Shown: positions 18,775-29,236, counted from the first letter of the stretch. The stretch: 64,000 bases of DNA from Bradyrhizobium sp. WSM1743 (GCF_000473065.1 NZ_AXAZ01000002.1:124001-188000), one strand, 5' to 3'. Notes: generated from the letters alone by a model not told the origin. Numbers and translations are program-made.

Positions 18775-20088
18775 TCAGCGCCAGGCCCGTGCAAAACGAT
18801 AAGCATCGCCGAACAGACCCGTCCATGACCTCGCCTTGGCAAAGGATTTCAGGGTCGCCTTTTCCTTCTCAGCCTTGGGCGTGCCATCGACGCGCACAAA
18901 GTTTTGCATCGCCTTGGAGATGAGCTGCGGATAGGTGAGAAAGAAGTTTTGTGAGTGCGTATGCATCAGGGGCGGCAAATCCTTGTACTTCTTTAGATCT
19001 TTGATGACGAAGGAATCGTCCAGCATCTTCTTGTATATCGCCAGATTTGTTGCACTCATCGGCTCGCCGCGCGATTTCACCAGATCTATCGCTTCGGCGG
19101 CGATGCGGCCGGAAGTCATCGCGAGATTAGAGCCCTCTCGATGAATGGCATTGTTGAGTTGAGCCGCATCGCCCACTACGACCCAGCCTTCGCCATAAAG
19201 CTGCGGGATCGACTTGTACCCGCCTTCAGGGATGAGATGCGCCGAATATTCCTTGACTTCGGACCCTGCTATCAGGGGCGCCACAGAGGGATGCCTCTTG
19301 AATTGATCGAGAAGGCCGTAGGGCGTCTGGCCCGTGCGCTGGAAGTCGGCAACGAGACAACCGATGCCGAGCGAAATGCACTCTTTGTTGGCATAGATGA
19401 AGCCCATCCCGGTCATGCCGCGGGAAATGGTACCGGCCGCCTCGATCACGACGCCTTCATCGCCCTTGAGATTGAAGCGCGCCTCGATAGTCTCGCGAGG
19501 CAAGAAGTGCATCTCCTTCACCGCGAGCGCAACGTTGTCGGGTCTCGGCCGCGCGCGCAGGCCCGCGCGCGTCCCGAGCAGGCCATTGACCCCCTCGGCC
19601 AGCACGACGACATCGGCATGTATTTCGCCGTCTCGGCGATCTGTACGAACACCGACGATCCTTTCGCGCTCGTCCCGAACGAGCTCGGTGACGGTCGTCT
19701 CGCACAGCACGGTCGCGCCAGCCTCCCGCACCTTGGAAGAGAACCATTTGTCAAACTGGGCCCGTATAATCGTGTACCGGTTCGGTCGTTCCTCGTTGAA
19801 GTCTTCTGAGCGGTAATGCATGCCGACATGGGAGCGATCGTCCATCATCCAGAACCGCTGTTCAATCAGGTGACGCTCGAGCGGCGCCTCCTCTCGAAAC
19901 TCGGGGACCAGCTTTTCCATCATGTCGGCATAGAGGATGGCGCCCTGCACATTCTTCGATCCAGGATATTCGCCCCGCTCGAGCTGCAGCACTTTCATGC
20001 CGCGTTTGGCCATGGTCAATGCCGCCGCGTTGCCGGCCATACCGGCTCCGACCACGATCGCATCGAATCTCTCTTCAATCATCATCAT
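18775..20088 (-). CDS. fixC: FixC flavoprotein dehydrogenase
   Basis: The 437-residue protein is an ETF-quinone-oxidoreductase-type flavoprotein. It has an N-terminal FAD-binding motif ([12 protein letters not shown], residues 11-22), a second FAD segment ([20 protein letters not shown], about residues 302-321) and full family length. With FixX it accepts electrons from the FixAB pair. Three tandem ATG codons start the frame, and AGGAG lies next to the first, so the third (20082) may be the real start. It lies 5 bases from fixB and 38 from fixX. Confidence 0.97.
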   Translation of the reverse strand: MMMIEERFDAIVVGAGMAGNAAALTMAKRGMKVLQLERGEYPGSKNVQGAILYADMMEKLVPEFREEAPLERHLIEQRFWMMDDRSHVGMHYRSEDFNEERPNRYTIIRAQFDKWFSSKVREAGATVLCETTVTELVRDERERIVGVRTDRRDGEIHADVVVLAEGVNGLLGTRAGLRARPRPDNVALAVKEMHFLPRETIEARFNLKGDEGVVIEAAGTISRGMTGMGFIYANKECISLGIGCLVADFQRTGQTPYGLLDQFKRHPSVAPLIAGSEVKEYSAHLIPEGGYKSIPQLYGEGWVVVGDAAQLNNAIHREGSNLAMTSGRIAAEAIDLVKSRGEPMSATNLAIYKKMLDDSFVIKDLKKYKDLPPLMHTHSQNFFLTYPQLISKAMQNFVRVDGTPKAEKEKATLKSFAKARSWTGLFGDAYRFARAWR

Positions 20089-20093
20089 CTCCT

Positions 20094-21203
20094 CTAGACC
20101 GCGATCCGGGCGCGCGAGTTCGGCAAAAGCCGGGCGCGAAATGCGGCCGTCAGCGCCGGTAGCAATTGGATGGCGTCACTGACGATCGCGAGATGGGCGA
20201 AGTCGAAGATCGGAGCGTTCTTGTCAGTATTGACGGCGACGATCAGATCCGCCCCCTCCACGCCAACCCGGTGCTGGATCGCACCGGAAATGCCGGCGGC
20301 AATATAGAGCTTTGGCCGGATGGTTTTCCCCGTCTGGCCGATTTGCCGGTCAGACGTCACCCACCCTTTTTGTACCAGAGGACGCGAGCAGCCATATTCG
20401 GCGCCAAGCAGAGTTGCGAGCTCGCGCACCAACCCAAAGTTCTCAGGCGATCCCAGTCCCAGACCGCCCGCAACCACGACATCGGCATAGGCCAGATTGG
20501 ACGTTTCTGCATCGCGGTCGGGTAGGAACGACAATACTTTTGTGACAATATCGTCTTCGACAAGGCCGAGCGGATGGACGAAGATACGAGCAGCATCGCG
20601 TACGACACGCTCAGGCATCGGCATGACCCGCGGGCGGACGGTTGCCATTTGCGGTCGATAATTCAAGGTATAGATCGTGCAGAGCAGCGAGCCGCCAAAG
20701 GTCGGACGCGTTGCCGCAAGCGAACCATCGGCGTCGACGTCCAGCGCGGTGCAGTCGGCAGTGAGCCCCGTCGACAGGGTCGTCGCCACGGAACCTGCGA
20801 GATCGCGACCGAGCGTCGTCGCCCCCAACAGTAGGATCTCGGGCTTGTAGGTGTTGACGAGTTCGGTTAGCGCTTTGGTATAGGATTCGTTGCGGTAATC
20901 TGACAAAACATTGTCGCTCACGAGATAGGCCAAATCGGCGCCATAGCAAAAAGCTTCAAGCGCGGCGTTACGTGTGTGCTGCCCCTCCGGACCGATAACG
21001 ACAGCGGCAAGATTCACCTTTAGCCTATCGGCAAGCCTGCGCCCCGCACCCATGAGCTCCCAGGAAACCGGATGAACCTGGCTGCGCTCCAGCTCGACGA
21101 AGACCCAGACGTGCTTGTACGCCTTGAAGTGCTCCGGCAGTTCTTTTTTGGCTGCTGCACGGCCGGCCGCCGCCGGCAGGGCCGTTTTGGTGACATTGCT
21201 CAT
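20094..21203 (-). CDS. fixB: Electron transfer flavoprotein alpha-type subunit FixB
   Basis: A 369-residue protein of the ETF alpha family. Residues 25-210 form the N-terminal domain ([20 protein letters not shown]). The C-terminal FAD domain (residues 240-350) has [15 protein letters not shown] and [13 protein letters not shown], the residues that hold FAD. FixB needs FixA as partner; only a remnant of fixA lies upstream here, so FixA must come from elsewhere in the genome. It is probably transcribed from the -24/-12 element at 21968. Confidence 0.97.
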   Translation of the reverse strand: MSNVTKTALPAAAGRAAAKKELPEHFKAYKHVWVFVELERSQVHPVSWELMGAGRRLADRLKVNLAAVVIGPEGQHTRNAALEAFCYGADLAYLVSDNVLSDYRNESYTKALTELVNTYKPEILLLGATTLGRDLAGSVATTLSTGLTADCTALDVDADGSLAATRPTFGGSLLCTIYTLNYRPQMATVRPRVMPMPERVVRDAARIFVHPLGLVEDDIVTKVLSFLPDRDAETSNLAYADVVVAGGLGLGSPENFGLVRELATLLGAEYGCSRPLVQKGWVTSDRQIGQTGKTIRPKLYIAAGISGAIQHRVGVEGADLIVAVNTDKNAPIFDFAHLAIVSDAIQLLPALTAAFRARLLPNSRARIAV

Positions 21204-21274
21204 ACTCTAAATTTCCCTCAAAGGTAGGCGCGCCCCGCGCCACAGGTTTGCTTTTTAGCTTCGTTTACTGAAGA

Positions 21275-21732
21275 TCACTTTTGGTCAGCAAGTGGCCGGC
21301 TGCTCTGCCTCGTCTTCTTGGTCCGACCCGGCGGCCCAACAAGACGCGTCGTCGCGATAGACGTACCGGTCCGGCCGAATTTGGAGAGGTCTTCCACACT
21401 GGACTCTCTTGCGCGCCGGGTTCGACGAGCGCCACCGCGGCGGCCAAGGCGCCGCGGTGATTCTGACCGGTCGCTTTCATGCCTGAGTTGGCTAGTCCGT
21501 TCGCTGCGCAATACCTGCGCCTCACTTTCGGCCCAGCGGCTCCACATTGACTGTGACGACGAGGTCGATCTTGTCAGCGCACCTGTCACGCAATCCATGC
21601 CGAGCCTCCAGTGCCGACGACCCGTATGGGCCGACGCTGGCCCTCTTCCTGACGCATGTTGCTATCCGCCATGAGATGGATACAACTCTGAGCGGAATCG
21701 GGAGTCGGTTTGATGTGGACAGTGCTGTGCAT
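21275..21732 (-). pseudogene. fixA: fixA remnant (ETF beta-type subunit)
   Basis: The first block, from the ATG at 21732, reads HSTVHIKPTPDSAQ and SNMRQ, a clear match to the FixA start (HxVVCIKQVPDSAQ...IMRQG). Later blocks read EAQVLRSERT and then, at 21275-21406, VEDLSKFGRTGTS...PGRTKKTRQ, matching the FixA C-terminus (IEDLTKCGLRGSPT...RTEKAEQ). The central 130 or more residues are missing and the blocks are in different frames. So this island once had a full fixABCX set between nifW and fixB. An intact -24/-12 promoter remains upstream and probably drives fixBCX. Confidence 0.75.
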
Positions 21733-22204
21733 ACCCTCTCCAGGTGTAGCGCGAACGGACGACTTATCCATTGACCACCATCTCACCGTCGATACGGAGC
21801 TTCGATCGCGTCAAAGACCGTTTCGAACGGACTTGGCGCGATCGTAGGCCACGAGATGATGGCGCAGCGCTCGGCAGGCACTAAAAGCAGCATCATGGGT
21901 CTTCCTTCACTCTCATCACTGGACGACTACCATCGGTCGGCATCGATGATCGGATCGGCAGGACAACAGCAAGTGTCGTACCAGTTGCAAAAACCATTGA
22001 AAGTCTGTCGAAAGTAATGGTTTGGCAGACACTTGAAATAGCCGCTGATACCGCGGACACGACCAGTCCAGACATGGGTCGGGAATACGACAGGCGCCGC
22101 TCGGGTGATCGCTGCAGAGAGTTGACCCTGATAACGACGACGGCACCACATCGGGTTGCCACCGCGCCCCGTCGGGCAAACCTTGCTTGCAGTGGAGCGC
22201 GAGA
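21733..22204. other. Leader region of the former fixA
   Basis: This 470-base gap has no gene. It holds the minus-strand -24/-12 element at 21968-21983 and an 8-bp inverted repeat (AAACCATT/AATGGTTT, 21991-22023) directly upstream of it. No TGT-N10-ACA site was found. Confidence 0.5.
21968..21983 (-). promoter_or_regulatory. Sigma-54 -24/-12 promoter for fixA remnant-fixBCX
   Basis: On the minus strand the sequence is TGGTACGACACTTGCT, a match to TGGCACG-N4-TTGCT with correct GG-N10-GC spacing. It is 236 bases upstream of the fixA remnant start and about 765 bases upstream of fixB. Confidence 0.7.
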
Positions 22205-22546
22205 TCACTTCAGCTCGCTCAACGGGACAAAGGCCGCGGCCTTGTTAGAGTCTGCGACGGCATCCTTCAAAACCTTGAACACTCGCTGGTCGATCGGTGA
22301 CGATGCCACGAAATCGGCATAGGCCTGCTCCAGCATCGCCTTGCATCGAGCTCTGATTTCCGGCTCTGCGGCACCAGTAAATTGCTCTTTGGCAAAATAT
22401 TGTCCCATGCGCTTTAAGATGTGAAGGCGCGCGACATTCACGATTTTAGGGTCGTAATCGACGCCAAGCAGCGAAAAAAACTCCTCTGCCGACGAGGCCT
22501 TGCTGAGCCGATCCAGGATACCGGCTGCCGGGGATGGGTTGATCAT
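22205..22546 (-). CDS. nifW: Nitrogenase-stabilising protein NifW
   Basis: The 113-residue protein reads ILDRLSKASSAEEFFSLLGV near the N-terminus, the NifW signature, and ends with VFKVLKDA. NifW helps protect or mature the MoFe protein under oxygen. The ATG at 22546 has AAGGAG at proper distance; the open frame runs further up to 22660 but that part looks random. Length equals the usual 105-115 residues. It lies between nifV and the fixA remnant. Confidence 0.95.
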   Translation of the reverse strand: MINPSPAAGILDRLSKASSAEEFFSLLGVDYDPKIVNVARLHILKRMGQYFAKEQFTGAAEPEIRARCKAMLEQAYADFVASSPIDQRVFKVLKDAVADSNKAAAFVPLSELK

Positions 22547-23015
22547 CGAAAATTCTCCTTCGGACAATGAGATGGGGTGGCGCCTGTTGACTGCCGCCGT
22601 CACGCCTCGCACAGCGGGTGCGCATCGCCAAAGCCAGACCCAGGAAAGCGGTACCCTCAACTTCGCTGCCTAGAGCCCAGATCGACAGGTCCACCGGTGA
22701 CGACGTCAGCCCCGATGAAGATCCGGGAACAATGGCCAAACCACGATCGAGGTTGACGCTCGTCAGGACGGTCGCCGGACCGGAGATCAGCCGCGCGAGA
22801 AGACGCCGATTGGCAGTCCGGAGACGGCTCGCCATTGGGTAGGAGATCACAGCATGTATGGCGGAATGGGAAGTAAGATCTGGAGGTGAGTTCGCGCCAG
22901 GGAATCTGACGTGCGAAAGCTGGACGCCGTTCGTACCCATCAGCGACCTCGGACGCCGTCCTTGCGGCGCGTCTGTTGCGACTGGCCGACCCAGACGCTG
23001 CTCGACACGGCTTTT
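22547..23015. other. Intergenic nifV-nifW
   Basis: About 470 bases without a credible gene. No well-spaced minus-strand -24/-12 element was found, so nifW may be read from upstream promoters. Confidence 0.4.
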
Positions 23016-24203
23016 TCACGCGGGGTGGGTTGCCAGGCATCCGCACACGTCGCGCCAGATCGCCGCCACCGTTTCGCGCTCGACCGGCAGCTTGTGCTCG
23101 ATGGCATATTTGCGGACTTGCGACAGGATCTGTCTGGCTTGATCGGCGCTGGCGACGAGCTTCAGTTCATCGAGTAACGCGGTGATCGCCGCAAGTCCGG
23201 AATGCTTGCCGATCACAAAGCGGTTGCAGCGGCCAAGCAAAATGGGATCAAGCGATTGATAGGTGCGTTGATCCTTCAAAAGGCCATCGACATGAATGCC
23301 GGATTCGTGCGTAAATACATGCTCTCCGACGATCGCCTTGTTCATAGGAATCGCACGTGCGGCCGCGGCTGCTACCACCGCGGCGACGTTCTCGAGCTGC
23401 GGGAGTATGACGCCGGTTTCGCGCCCATAGAGCTGCTTGAGTGCGACCGCGATTTCCTCTAGGGGTGCGTTCCCGGCCCGCTCGCCCAGCCCGATGACGG
23501 TCACTGAGGCGTGGCTCGCGCCAGCCTTGATGGCGGAGAGCGTGTTGGCGGTTGCGAGTCCGAGATCATTGTGACCGTGAAATTCGAGTTCGAGATCGGT
23601 GGTCGCACGCAAACTCCTGACCAGCGCGTAGGTTGCGTCGGGATCGAGCACGCTGAGCGTATCTGCAATACGAAAGCGACGCGCGCCCGCGGCTTTTGCG
23701 GTTGCCATCAGTCTGATGAGAAAATCGATGTCGGCGCGGGAGGAGTCCTCACCACCGACGGCGACCTCAAGTCCGTGCTCACAGGCATAGCCTACCTCTC
23801 GCTTCACCCGTTCCAGCGCCAGGTCGCGATGTCCACCTAGCTTGGCCGCGATCTGAACGTCGGAGGTCGGGATCGACATATTGATCATGGACACCTTTGC
23901 TTCGATCGCCGCGTCGACATCCGATTCCCGCATCCGGCACCAGCCTATGGTGGTCAGCGGAAGATCTGCTTCGACAATGGCGCGGATGGCGGCGATCTCC
24001 TCGCTGCCCATCGCCGGCGTTCCCGCCTCGATCTCCGTGACTCCGGCCAGCGCCAGCGCCTGCGCGATCGCCAGCTTTTCCTCTGTGGTGAACGCAACGC
24101 CAGGTGCCTGCTCGCCGTCGCGTAATGTCGTGTCGTTGAGCACGATAGGCTTGGCGCGCACCTGGTCGGACCAAGACGATTTGGCGGTGCTGGCGGCAAT
24201 CAC
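23016..24203 (-). CDS. nifV: Homocitrate synthase NifV
   Basis: The 395-residue protein has all key motifs of the LeuA/NifV family: [17 protein letters not shown] (metal and substrate site), the metal-binding [22 protein letters not shown] and [10 protein letters not shown]. NifV condenses acetyl-CoA and 2-oxoglutarate to homocitrate, the organic ligand of FeMo-co. The GTG at 24203 is preferred because AGGAG lies 7 bases upstream; an in-frame ATG at 24218 lacks a site. Most nodulating rhizobia lack nifV and obtain homocitrate from the plant, so an intact copy is informative. It lies between nifQ and nifW on the nifH strand. Confidence 0.92.
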   Translation of the reverse strand: MIAASTAKSSWSDQVRAKPIVLNDTTLRDGEQAPGVAFTTEEKLAIAQALALAGVTEIEAGTPAMGSEEIAAIRAIVEADLPLTTIGWCRMRESDVDAAIEAKVSMINMSIPTSDVQIAAKLGGHRDLALERVKREVGYACEHGLEVAVGGEDSSRADIDFLIRLMATAKAAGARRFRIADTLSVLDPDATYALVRSLRATTDLELEFHGHNDLGLATANTLSAIKAGASHASVTVIGLGERAGNAPLEEIAVALKQLYGRETGVILPQLENVAAVVAAAAARAIPMNKAIVGEHVFTHESGIHVDGLLKDQRTYQSLDPILLGRCNRFVIGKHSGLAAITALLDELKLVASADQARQILSQVRKYAIEHKLPVERETVAAIWRDVCGCLATHPA

Positions 24204-24489
24204 GCGAGAGCTCCTCATTGTTTAACGTAGCTAAGCTTCAGCAACCAGCATGCCAGCCCGTCGTCCCAGGCAACCCACTGACGAAGCTAACGCTTCGGTC
24301 CTCGACCTTCTTCAGCAAATGGATTGTCGCAAATGCGACAGGCTCATGAAGCGGACGCCTTGCCTGTTGCCACGCCGAGTTCGAACGCAAATGCCATTGC
24401 GGCGCGCCGGGATATCGAGAATTGTCGCGGAACACTTGGGGCCCGCCGCCGCCTTGCACACATGGTCACTCGCTCGCATCGAAACGGCG

Positions 24490-25407
24490 TCAGCCGCGCC
24501 CGCAACCTCCCGCGCGGCTTACCAAATCCGGCGAGGCTTTCTCGGATGACGGGGCGATCGCGGACCCATGTGGCGGTTCAGATGGCCAGTCGCCAGCAAC
24601 GAGCGGCCGAGCCGCCTGCAACAGAAAATCGCGCCGGCGCTCGGCCATCCGGCTCTCACCGCTTTCTTCGCCGAAGCAGAGGTTGAAGTCGACACATTGC
24701 GTGCACACGGGTGTTGTGCACATCACGAGGCCTTCATTCTCACAAAGCATGCGGTAGAAGAAGCGCTTCCAGCGCATATTGTTGAAATTGCGCGCGGCGA
24801 GCGGAGCGAAATGGCGGCTCAGCAGCCGAGAGAGTTCGCCGCGATTGCGCAAGCCGAGAGCTTCCCACAGATGGCCCGGCTCCATGGCGCGCCGCGCTAT
24901 CATCGCAGCCAGCCAGTGGCCGATATCCCCTTCCGTCGAGCGCTGCTTGAGCAAGAGATCGCGCAGCATTGCAATCTCTTCGTCCTCTTCGCACTTGAAA
25001 ACCGAGAGCTGCTCCGCGAGCTTGATCTCAAGCGAGGGAAAGTACTGCTCCAGCAAGGCCGCCAGTTCAAGGGCGGATAGGCCGGCCTTTTCGGGAAGGG
25101 AGCCACCATCCATTGTTGCAGCCGCCAGGATAGACGCCAGGACATGGCGATCCAGATTGCTGTCAATGGTAATATCGGCATCTGCAGGAGACACACCGGT
25201 GAGTAGACGGTAGGTTGCAATTCCCCTATGCATGCGGCTGTTGGCATCATCGGCACAAGCAGCCATCAACTGAAGGAAGTTCGCTTCGGACATAATTCTG
25301 CGGGTTTCCACAATAGTCAGGTTTGCCCCCGCCACATCCGGGTTTTGGTCAGGGTCGATTATCAGAATGCCGGCCTCCCCGGGATGGGCGGTGAGGGAGA
25401 CCGGCAT
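24490..25407 (-). CDS. nifQ: Molybdenum donor protein NifQ
   Basis: NifQ carries a Mo-Fe-S cluster and passes molybdenum to NifEN during FeMo-co synthesis. The 305-residue product has the diagnostic C-terminal cysteine motif CTTPVCTQCVDFNLC (C-x4-C-x2-C-x5-C) after the conserved RWKRFFYRMLCENEG segment. It is longer than most family members (about 170-240): an extra N-terminal stretch and a 50-residue Ser/Pro/Gly-rich tail flank the domain. The ATG at 25407 has only a weak ribosome site; MSEANF at 25293 is another start. It lies 37 bases after nifH and shares its promoter. Confidence 0.9.
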   Translation of the reverse strand: MPVSLTAHPGEAGILIIDPDQNPDVAGANLTIVETRRIMSEANFLQLMAACADDANSRMHRGIATYRLLTGVSPADADITIDSNLDRHVLASILAAATMDGGSLPEKAGLSALELAALLEQYFPSLEIKLAEQLSVFKCEEDEEIAMLRDLLLKQRSTEGDIGHWLAAMIARRAMEPGHLWEALGLRNRGELSRLLSRHFAPLAARNFNNMRWKRFFYRMLCENEGLVMCTTPVCTQCVDFNLCFGEESGESRMAERRRDFLLQAARPLVAGDWPSEPPHGSAIAPSSEKASPDLVSRAGGCGRG

Positions 25408-25444
25408 CCGTCGCGCGCCTTCACAAGGCCGCGACTCGCGACCC

Positions 25445-26413
<969 letters not shown>

Positions 26414-26489
26414 TCAAGGGAAGGAGCACATCGCTCGTCTTACGCGTCGGCGTGCACTCAGCCCTCACTCAGTGTTGCTGTCGCTTATT

Positions 26490-26505
26490 AGCAACCGCCG
26501 TGCCA
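26490..26505 (-). promoter_or_regulatory. Sigma-54 -24/-12 promoter of nifH
   Basis: The minus strand reads TGGCACGGCGGTTGCT, an exact match to TGGCACG-N4-TTGCT. It is 160 bases upstream of the nifH start. Confidence 0.95.
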
Positions 26506-26577
26506 ACGCTTGACCGCGCTCCTTAAGCTTCTGATTACGTTTCTGAAAACCAACTAGCCGGTGAGTAAAACCCTGGC

Positions 26578-26593
26578 TGTTTTGGATCTAACA
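26578..26593. promoter_or_regulatory. NifA upstream activator site 1 (nifH)
   Basis: TGTTTTGGATCTAACA is a perfect TGT-N10-ACA palindrome, about 75 bases upstream of the nifH -24/-12 element and about 95 bases upstream of the divergent plus-strand element at 26685. Confidence 0.9.
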
Positions 26594-26606
26594 GGATCGG
26601 CGTGGC

Positions 26607-26622
26607 TGTCAGAAAACCGACA
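26607..26622. promoter_or_regulatory. NifA upstream activator site 2 (nifH)
   Basis: TGTCAGAAAACCGACA is a second perfect TGT-N10-ACA site, 29 bases from the first (almost three helical turns), so two NifA units could sit on the same face of the DNA. Confidence 0.9.
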
Positions 26623-26684
26623 AGGGGCACACCCATCAACGCGAAAAGCCGATTCGGCGGGACCTGTTCCGATGCCTTGAGGTG

Positions 26685-26700
26685 CGGAACGGAACTTGCT
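26685..26700 (+). promoter_or_regulatory. Putative sigma-54 -24/-12 promoter for the ArsC-like gene
   Basis: CGGAACGGAACTTGCT keeps the invariant GG-N10-GC and a full TTGCT but has two mismatches in the -24 half. It faces the ArsC-like gene at 26840 and would share the two NifA sites with nifH. Confidence 0.5.
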
Positions 26701-26839
26701 CCGATGTGACTACAGTGAATATGCCGGTCGGGCCCGAAACCTGGCGCACCAGCGGCGAGATGATCGGCAAGAAATTGAACAGGCTCCCGAAGCATCCGCG
26801 CCGTGCCAATCGTTCAGCTCAGCGCGCCTACATAGGTAT

Positions 26840-27256
26840 GTGGTGGCGACAATCATCTTCTATCAGAAGCCCGGCTGCGCCACTAACGCGCGTCAGATTC
26901 AAGCGCTGCAGTCCGCCGGCCACGACGTGATCGCCCAAGACATCTTGAAGGAGCCATGGGATGCGGAGGAATTACGCGGCTTCTTCGGCAATATGCCCGT
27001 CGCCACCTGGTTCAACCGAGCTGCGGCGCGTATCAAGTCAGGCGAAGTCAATGCCGATACTATCGACGCGGCAAGCGCACTCGCATTGATGGTGAGCGAT
27101 CCGCTCCTGATACGACGACCGCTGCTCGACGTAGACGGGGCACGATGTTCCGGATTCGATCATGAGCCCGTGCTGTCGCTGCTTGGCGGCAACACGCAAG
27201 ACGATCTCGATGGATGCTTGCACGAAGCAAACCGCACGCGTTGTCCGCAGACGTGA
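26840..27256 (+). CDS. ArsC/Spx-fold nitrogenase-associated protein
   Basis: The 138-residue protein begins ATIIFYQKPGCATNARQIQA, a thioredoxin-fold ArsC-like start with one cysteine, and continues with the PVATWFNRAA and RRPLLDVDGARCSGFD segments of the family annotated as nitrogenase-associated protein. These are found next to nif genes, but their reaction is unknown; arsenate reduction is not implied. The start is a GTG at 26840 (a second GTG follows). It is transcribed divergently from nifH. Confidence 0.75.
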   Translation: MVATIIFYQKPGCATNARQIQALQSAGHDVIAQDILKEPWDAEELRGFFGNMPVATWFNRAAARIKSGEVNADTIDAASALALMVSDPLLIRRPLLDVDGARCSGFDHEPVLSLLGGNTQDDLDGCLHEANRTRCPQT

Positions 27257-27716
27257 GGAACCGAAGGAGCGTCCCCCACTCCATCAAAAAAGCCAAAGAT
27301 GACGTTTCCTACTTCCGGCTTCCTTCAACGGGCAATACGTACCTCCGGTGAAATGGCCCGCGCGAGTGGCTGCTCCGGATGTGAGGGGCATCGCCTATAT
27401 TGCGCTCGAATGCCGCGCTTGTCGCGCTTGCGAGAGGCCGCGACAGCTGCCGCCTTTATCGCGCATGACATCCGCGGCCTAGATTTCGATCAGAGAGCAC
27501 CAGGCCGAGAGGCGGTTTCTTGAAGAGACACGGCTCTCTTGAATTGAATAACGATCAGAACAGACACCAGGATTCACGACCGTGATCCTTATGCAACTTA
27601 GCGGCATAATTGCGTTCTGACCGCTCCCATTTTGATCGGCATCAAATCCTCCGCCATACCCAGTGTGTGACAAAGATCTCGCGGCTCTTCGCGCGAATTT
27701 TGGAATGGAGAATTCG
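27257..27716. other. Intergenic ArsC-like to ompW
   Basis: About 460 bases. The open frame 27299-27523 is Arg/Ala-rich with no recognised domain and no good start, so it is not called. The last 90 bases carry the FixK-type box of ompW. Confidence 0.45.
27632..27645 (+). promoter_or_regulatory. FixK/FNR-type anaerobox upstream of ompW
   Basis: TTGATCGGCATCAA is a perfect TTGAT-N4-ATCAA palindrome ending 71 bases before the ompW ATG. In Bradyrhizobium such sites bind FixK2 (or FixK1) and place genes under low-oxygen control. Confidence 0.85.
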
Positions 27717-28448
27717 ATGAGACAAAGGACAGTTCTGACGAGCGCATCGCTCCTCGCGCTCGCGACCTCGTTGGCCAGCATCTCGGTACAGGCTGCGGAT
27801 CTGGGTCGGGCGCCGGTCTACTATAAAGCGCCTCCGATCGAACCCTTCAATCCATGGATGATCCGCCTGCGCGTGCTTGGCGTTTTGCCGGATACCGCAG
27901 GCAGCTCAGTCAGCGTCGCTGGGGCACCCTCGCTGTCGTCACCAAGTTCTGGGCTTTCGATCAGCGATCAAGCCGTACCCGAGCTCGACATCACCTATTT
28001 CTTTACAAAAAACGTTGCCGCCGAACTCATTCTCGGCGTGACCCGCCATCATATCAGCGGCAATGGCGCGCTCACTGGGCTCGATATCGGCAAAGCCTGG
28101 CTGTTGCCGCCAACACTGACCCTGCAATATCACTTCACCGATTTCGGCGCGCTCAAGCCGTATATCGGCGCGGGCATCAACTACACCGCATTCTTCAACC
28201 AATCGGCAGCCAATACGTCGCTCGCCGGTCTTGCCGTGACGGATTTGCACATCAGTAACCAATTCGGCGCGGCGGTCCAATTCGGATTCGATTACATGCT
28301 TGATCGCCACTGGGGCCTCAACTTTGACGTGAAGAAGCTGTGGCTGCGGCCGGAGTACTCCGCGACCGTAAACAATGCAATTGCCGTCACCGGGCGCGCC
28401 AATATCGATCCATGGCTCGTCAGCGGCGGCGTCACTTACAAGTTCTGA
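27717..28448 (+). CDS. ompW: OmpW family outer membrane protein
   Basis: The 243-residue protein has a signal peptide (cleavage after VQA) and a beta-barrel of the OmpW family: alternating strands, NPWMIRLRVLGVLP, ELDITYFFTKNVAAELI, LKPYIGAGINYTAFF and a terminal YKF that fits BAM recognition. OmpW forms a small eight-stranded channel for hydrophobic molecules and is often induced by low oxygen. The ATG at 27717 has GGAG 8 bases upstream; upstream in-frame ATG and GTG codons lack it. The FixK-type box predicts expression in microaerobic bacteroids. Confidence 0.92.
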   Translation: MRQRTVLTSASLLALATSLASISVQAADLGRAPVYYKAPPIEPFNPWMIRLRVLGVLPDTAGSSVSVAGAPSLSSPSSGLSISDQAVPELDITYFFTKNVAAELILGVTRHHISGNGALTGLDIGKAWLLPPTLTLQYHFTDFGALKPYIGAGINYTAFFNQSAANTSLAGLAVTDLHISNQFGAAVQFGFDYMLDRHWGLNFDVKKLWLRPEYSATVNNAIAVTGRANIDPWLVSGGVTYKF

Positions 28449-28888
28449 CACGAGAACAGGACCAGAGAGGGGAATCCGTTTGATCATTCCGGACGCGGCG
28501 AGTTCATCGAGCGCTTCCCTTAACCTCCGCAGTGCAAGCAGGGAGCGAGATGACGCGAAGGACGCGTCATCTCACGAGACGCGGAGAGACATTCGCAGCA
28601 TTGCTCTCGTTGTGAGCTACGGATCGCGCGGCACGGAGTGACGGTACACAAACAGACCGACCCAGCATGTGTTCACATTTTGTTTAGTCCGCTTTGAAAA
28701 AGGCGCCATTGTCGATTGAGCCGGAGAAAAAGGCGGGACGCCGCGCCAAGGTCAATGACTGCTGTTCGCAGACCCTGAGCATGAGGCATCCGCTCCCCTC
28801 AGACGATCCGAGCTCCGAGCGGCCAGCTCATGGGCGGACAAGCCATCAATGCTTGCTAGCCCGTGCACGTGGCCCGTAAGCGAACTCT
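28449..28888. other. Intergenic region downstream of ompW
   Basis: No credible gene in 440 bases. A strong hairpin lies at 28547-28573. Confidence 0.45.
28547..28573 (+). terminator. Possible ompW terminator hairpin
   Basis: GAGATGACGCG and CGCGTCATCTC form a perfect 11-bp stem with a 5-base loop, about 100 bases after ompW. There is no T-run, so it may be a rho-dependent pause or an mRNA-stabilising hairpin. Confidence 0.45.
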
Positions 28889-29236
28889 CTAGCTTCGCTT
28901 TAGCACCATCACAAGGCGCTCGACACGTTTGCCCCGCTTGAGGTGGGAGTTTACGATTTCCTCAACGTCCTCAGGCGTGGTCGCGCGATACCACACTCCA
29001 TCGGGATAGACGACCATCAAGGGACCAGAGTTACAAAAGCCAAGGCAGCCTGCCATCGTCAAGCCAATATCGTTGAGGCCTTGCGCTTCGACTGCCTTGC
29101 CCATTCGATCCCACAGGGCTTGCGCGCCGGAGGCTCCACAGCTGCCGTGCGGATGAGTTGGCGGACGCTGCGTGTTGCAGGCAAAGACATGATGCCTATA
29201 AAGTTGAGGAAGCTCGGATTTGGTTTCTAGGTTCAT
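28889..29236 (-). CDS. Thioredoxin-fold 2Fe-2S ferredoxin
   Basis: The 115-residue protein resembles the NuoE/Shethna-type thioredoxin-fold 2Fe-2S proteins found in nif clusters. Cluster ligands can be placed in HHVFACNTQRP and GSCGASGA (first pair) and GCLGFCNSGPLMVVYPDG (second pair). It probably carries electrons to, or protects, nitrogenase. It is a single gene on the minus strand with no recognised -24/-12 element directly upstream, so its promoter is unclear. Confidence 0.85.
   Translation of the reverse strand: MNLETKSELPQLYRHHVFACNTQRPPTHPHGSCGASGAQALWDRMGKAVEAQGLNDIGLTMAGCLGFCNSGPLMVVYPDGVWYRATTPEDVEEIVNSHLKRGKRVERLVMVLKRS

Noticed and set aside
22021..22040. Plus-strand TGGCAGACACTTGA as a -24/-12 element
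   Set aside because: Spacing is one base short and TTGA replaces TTGC.
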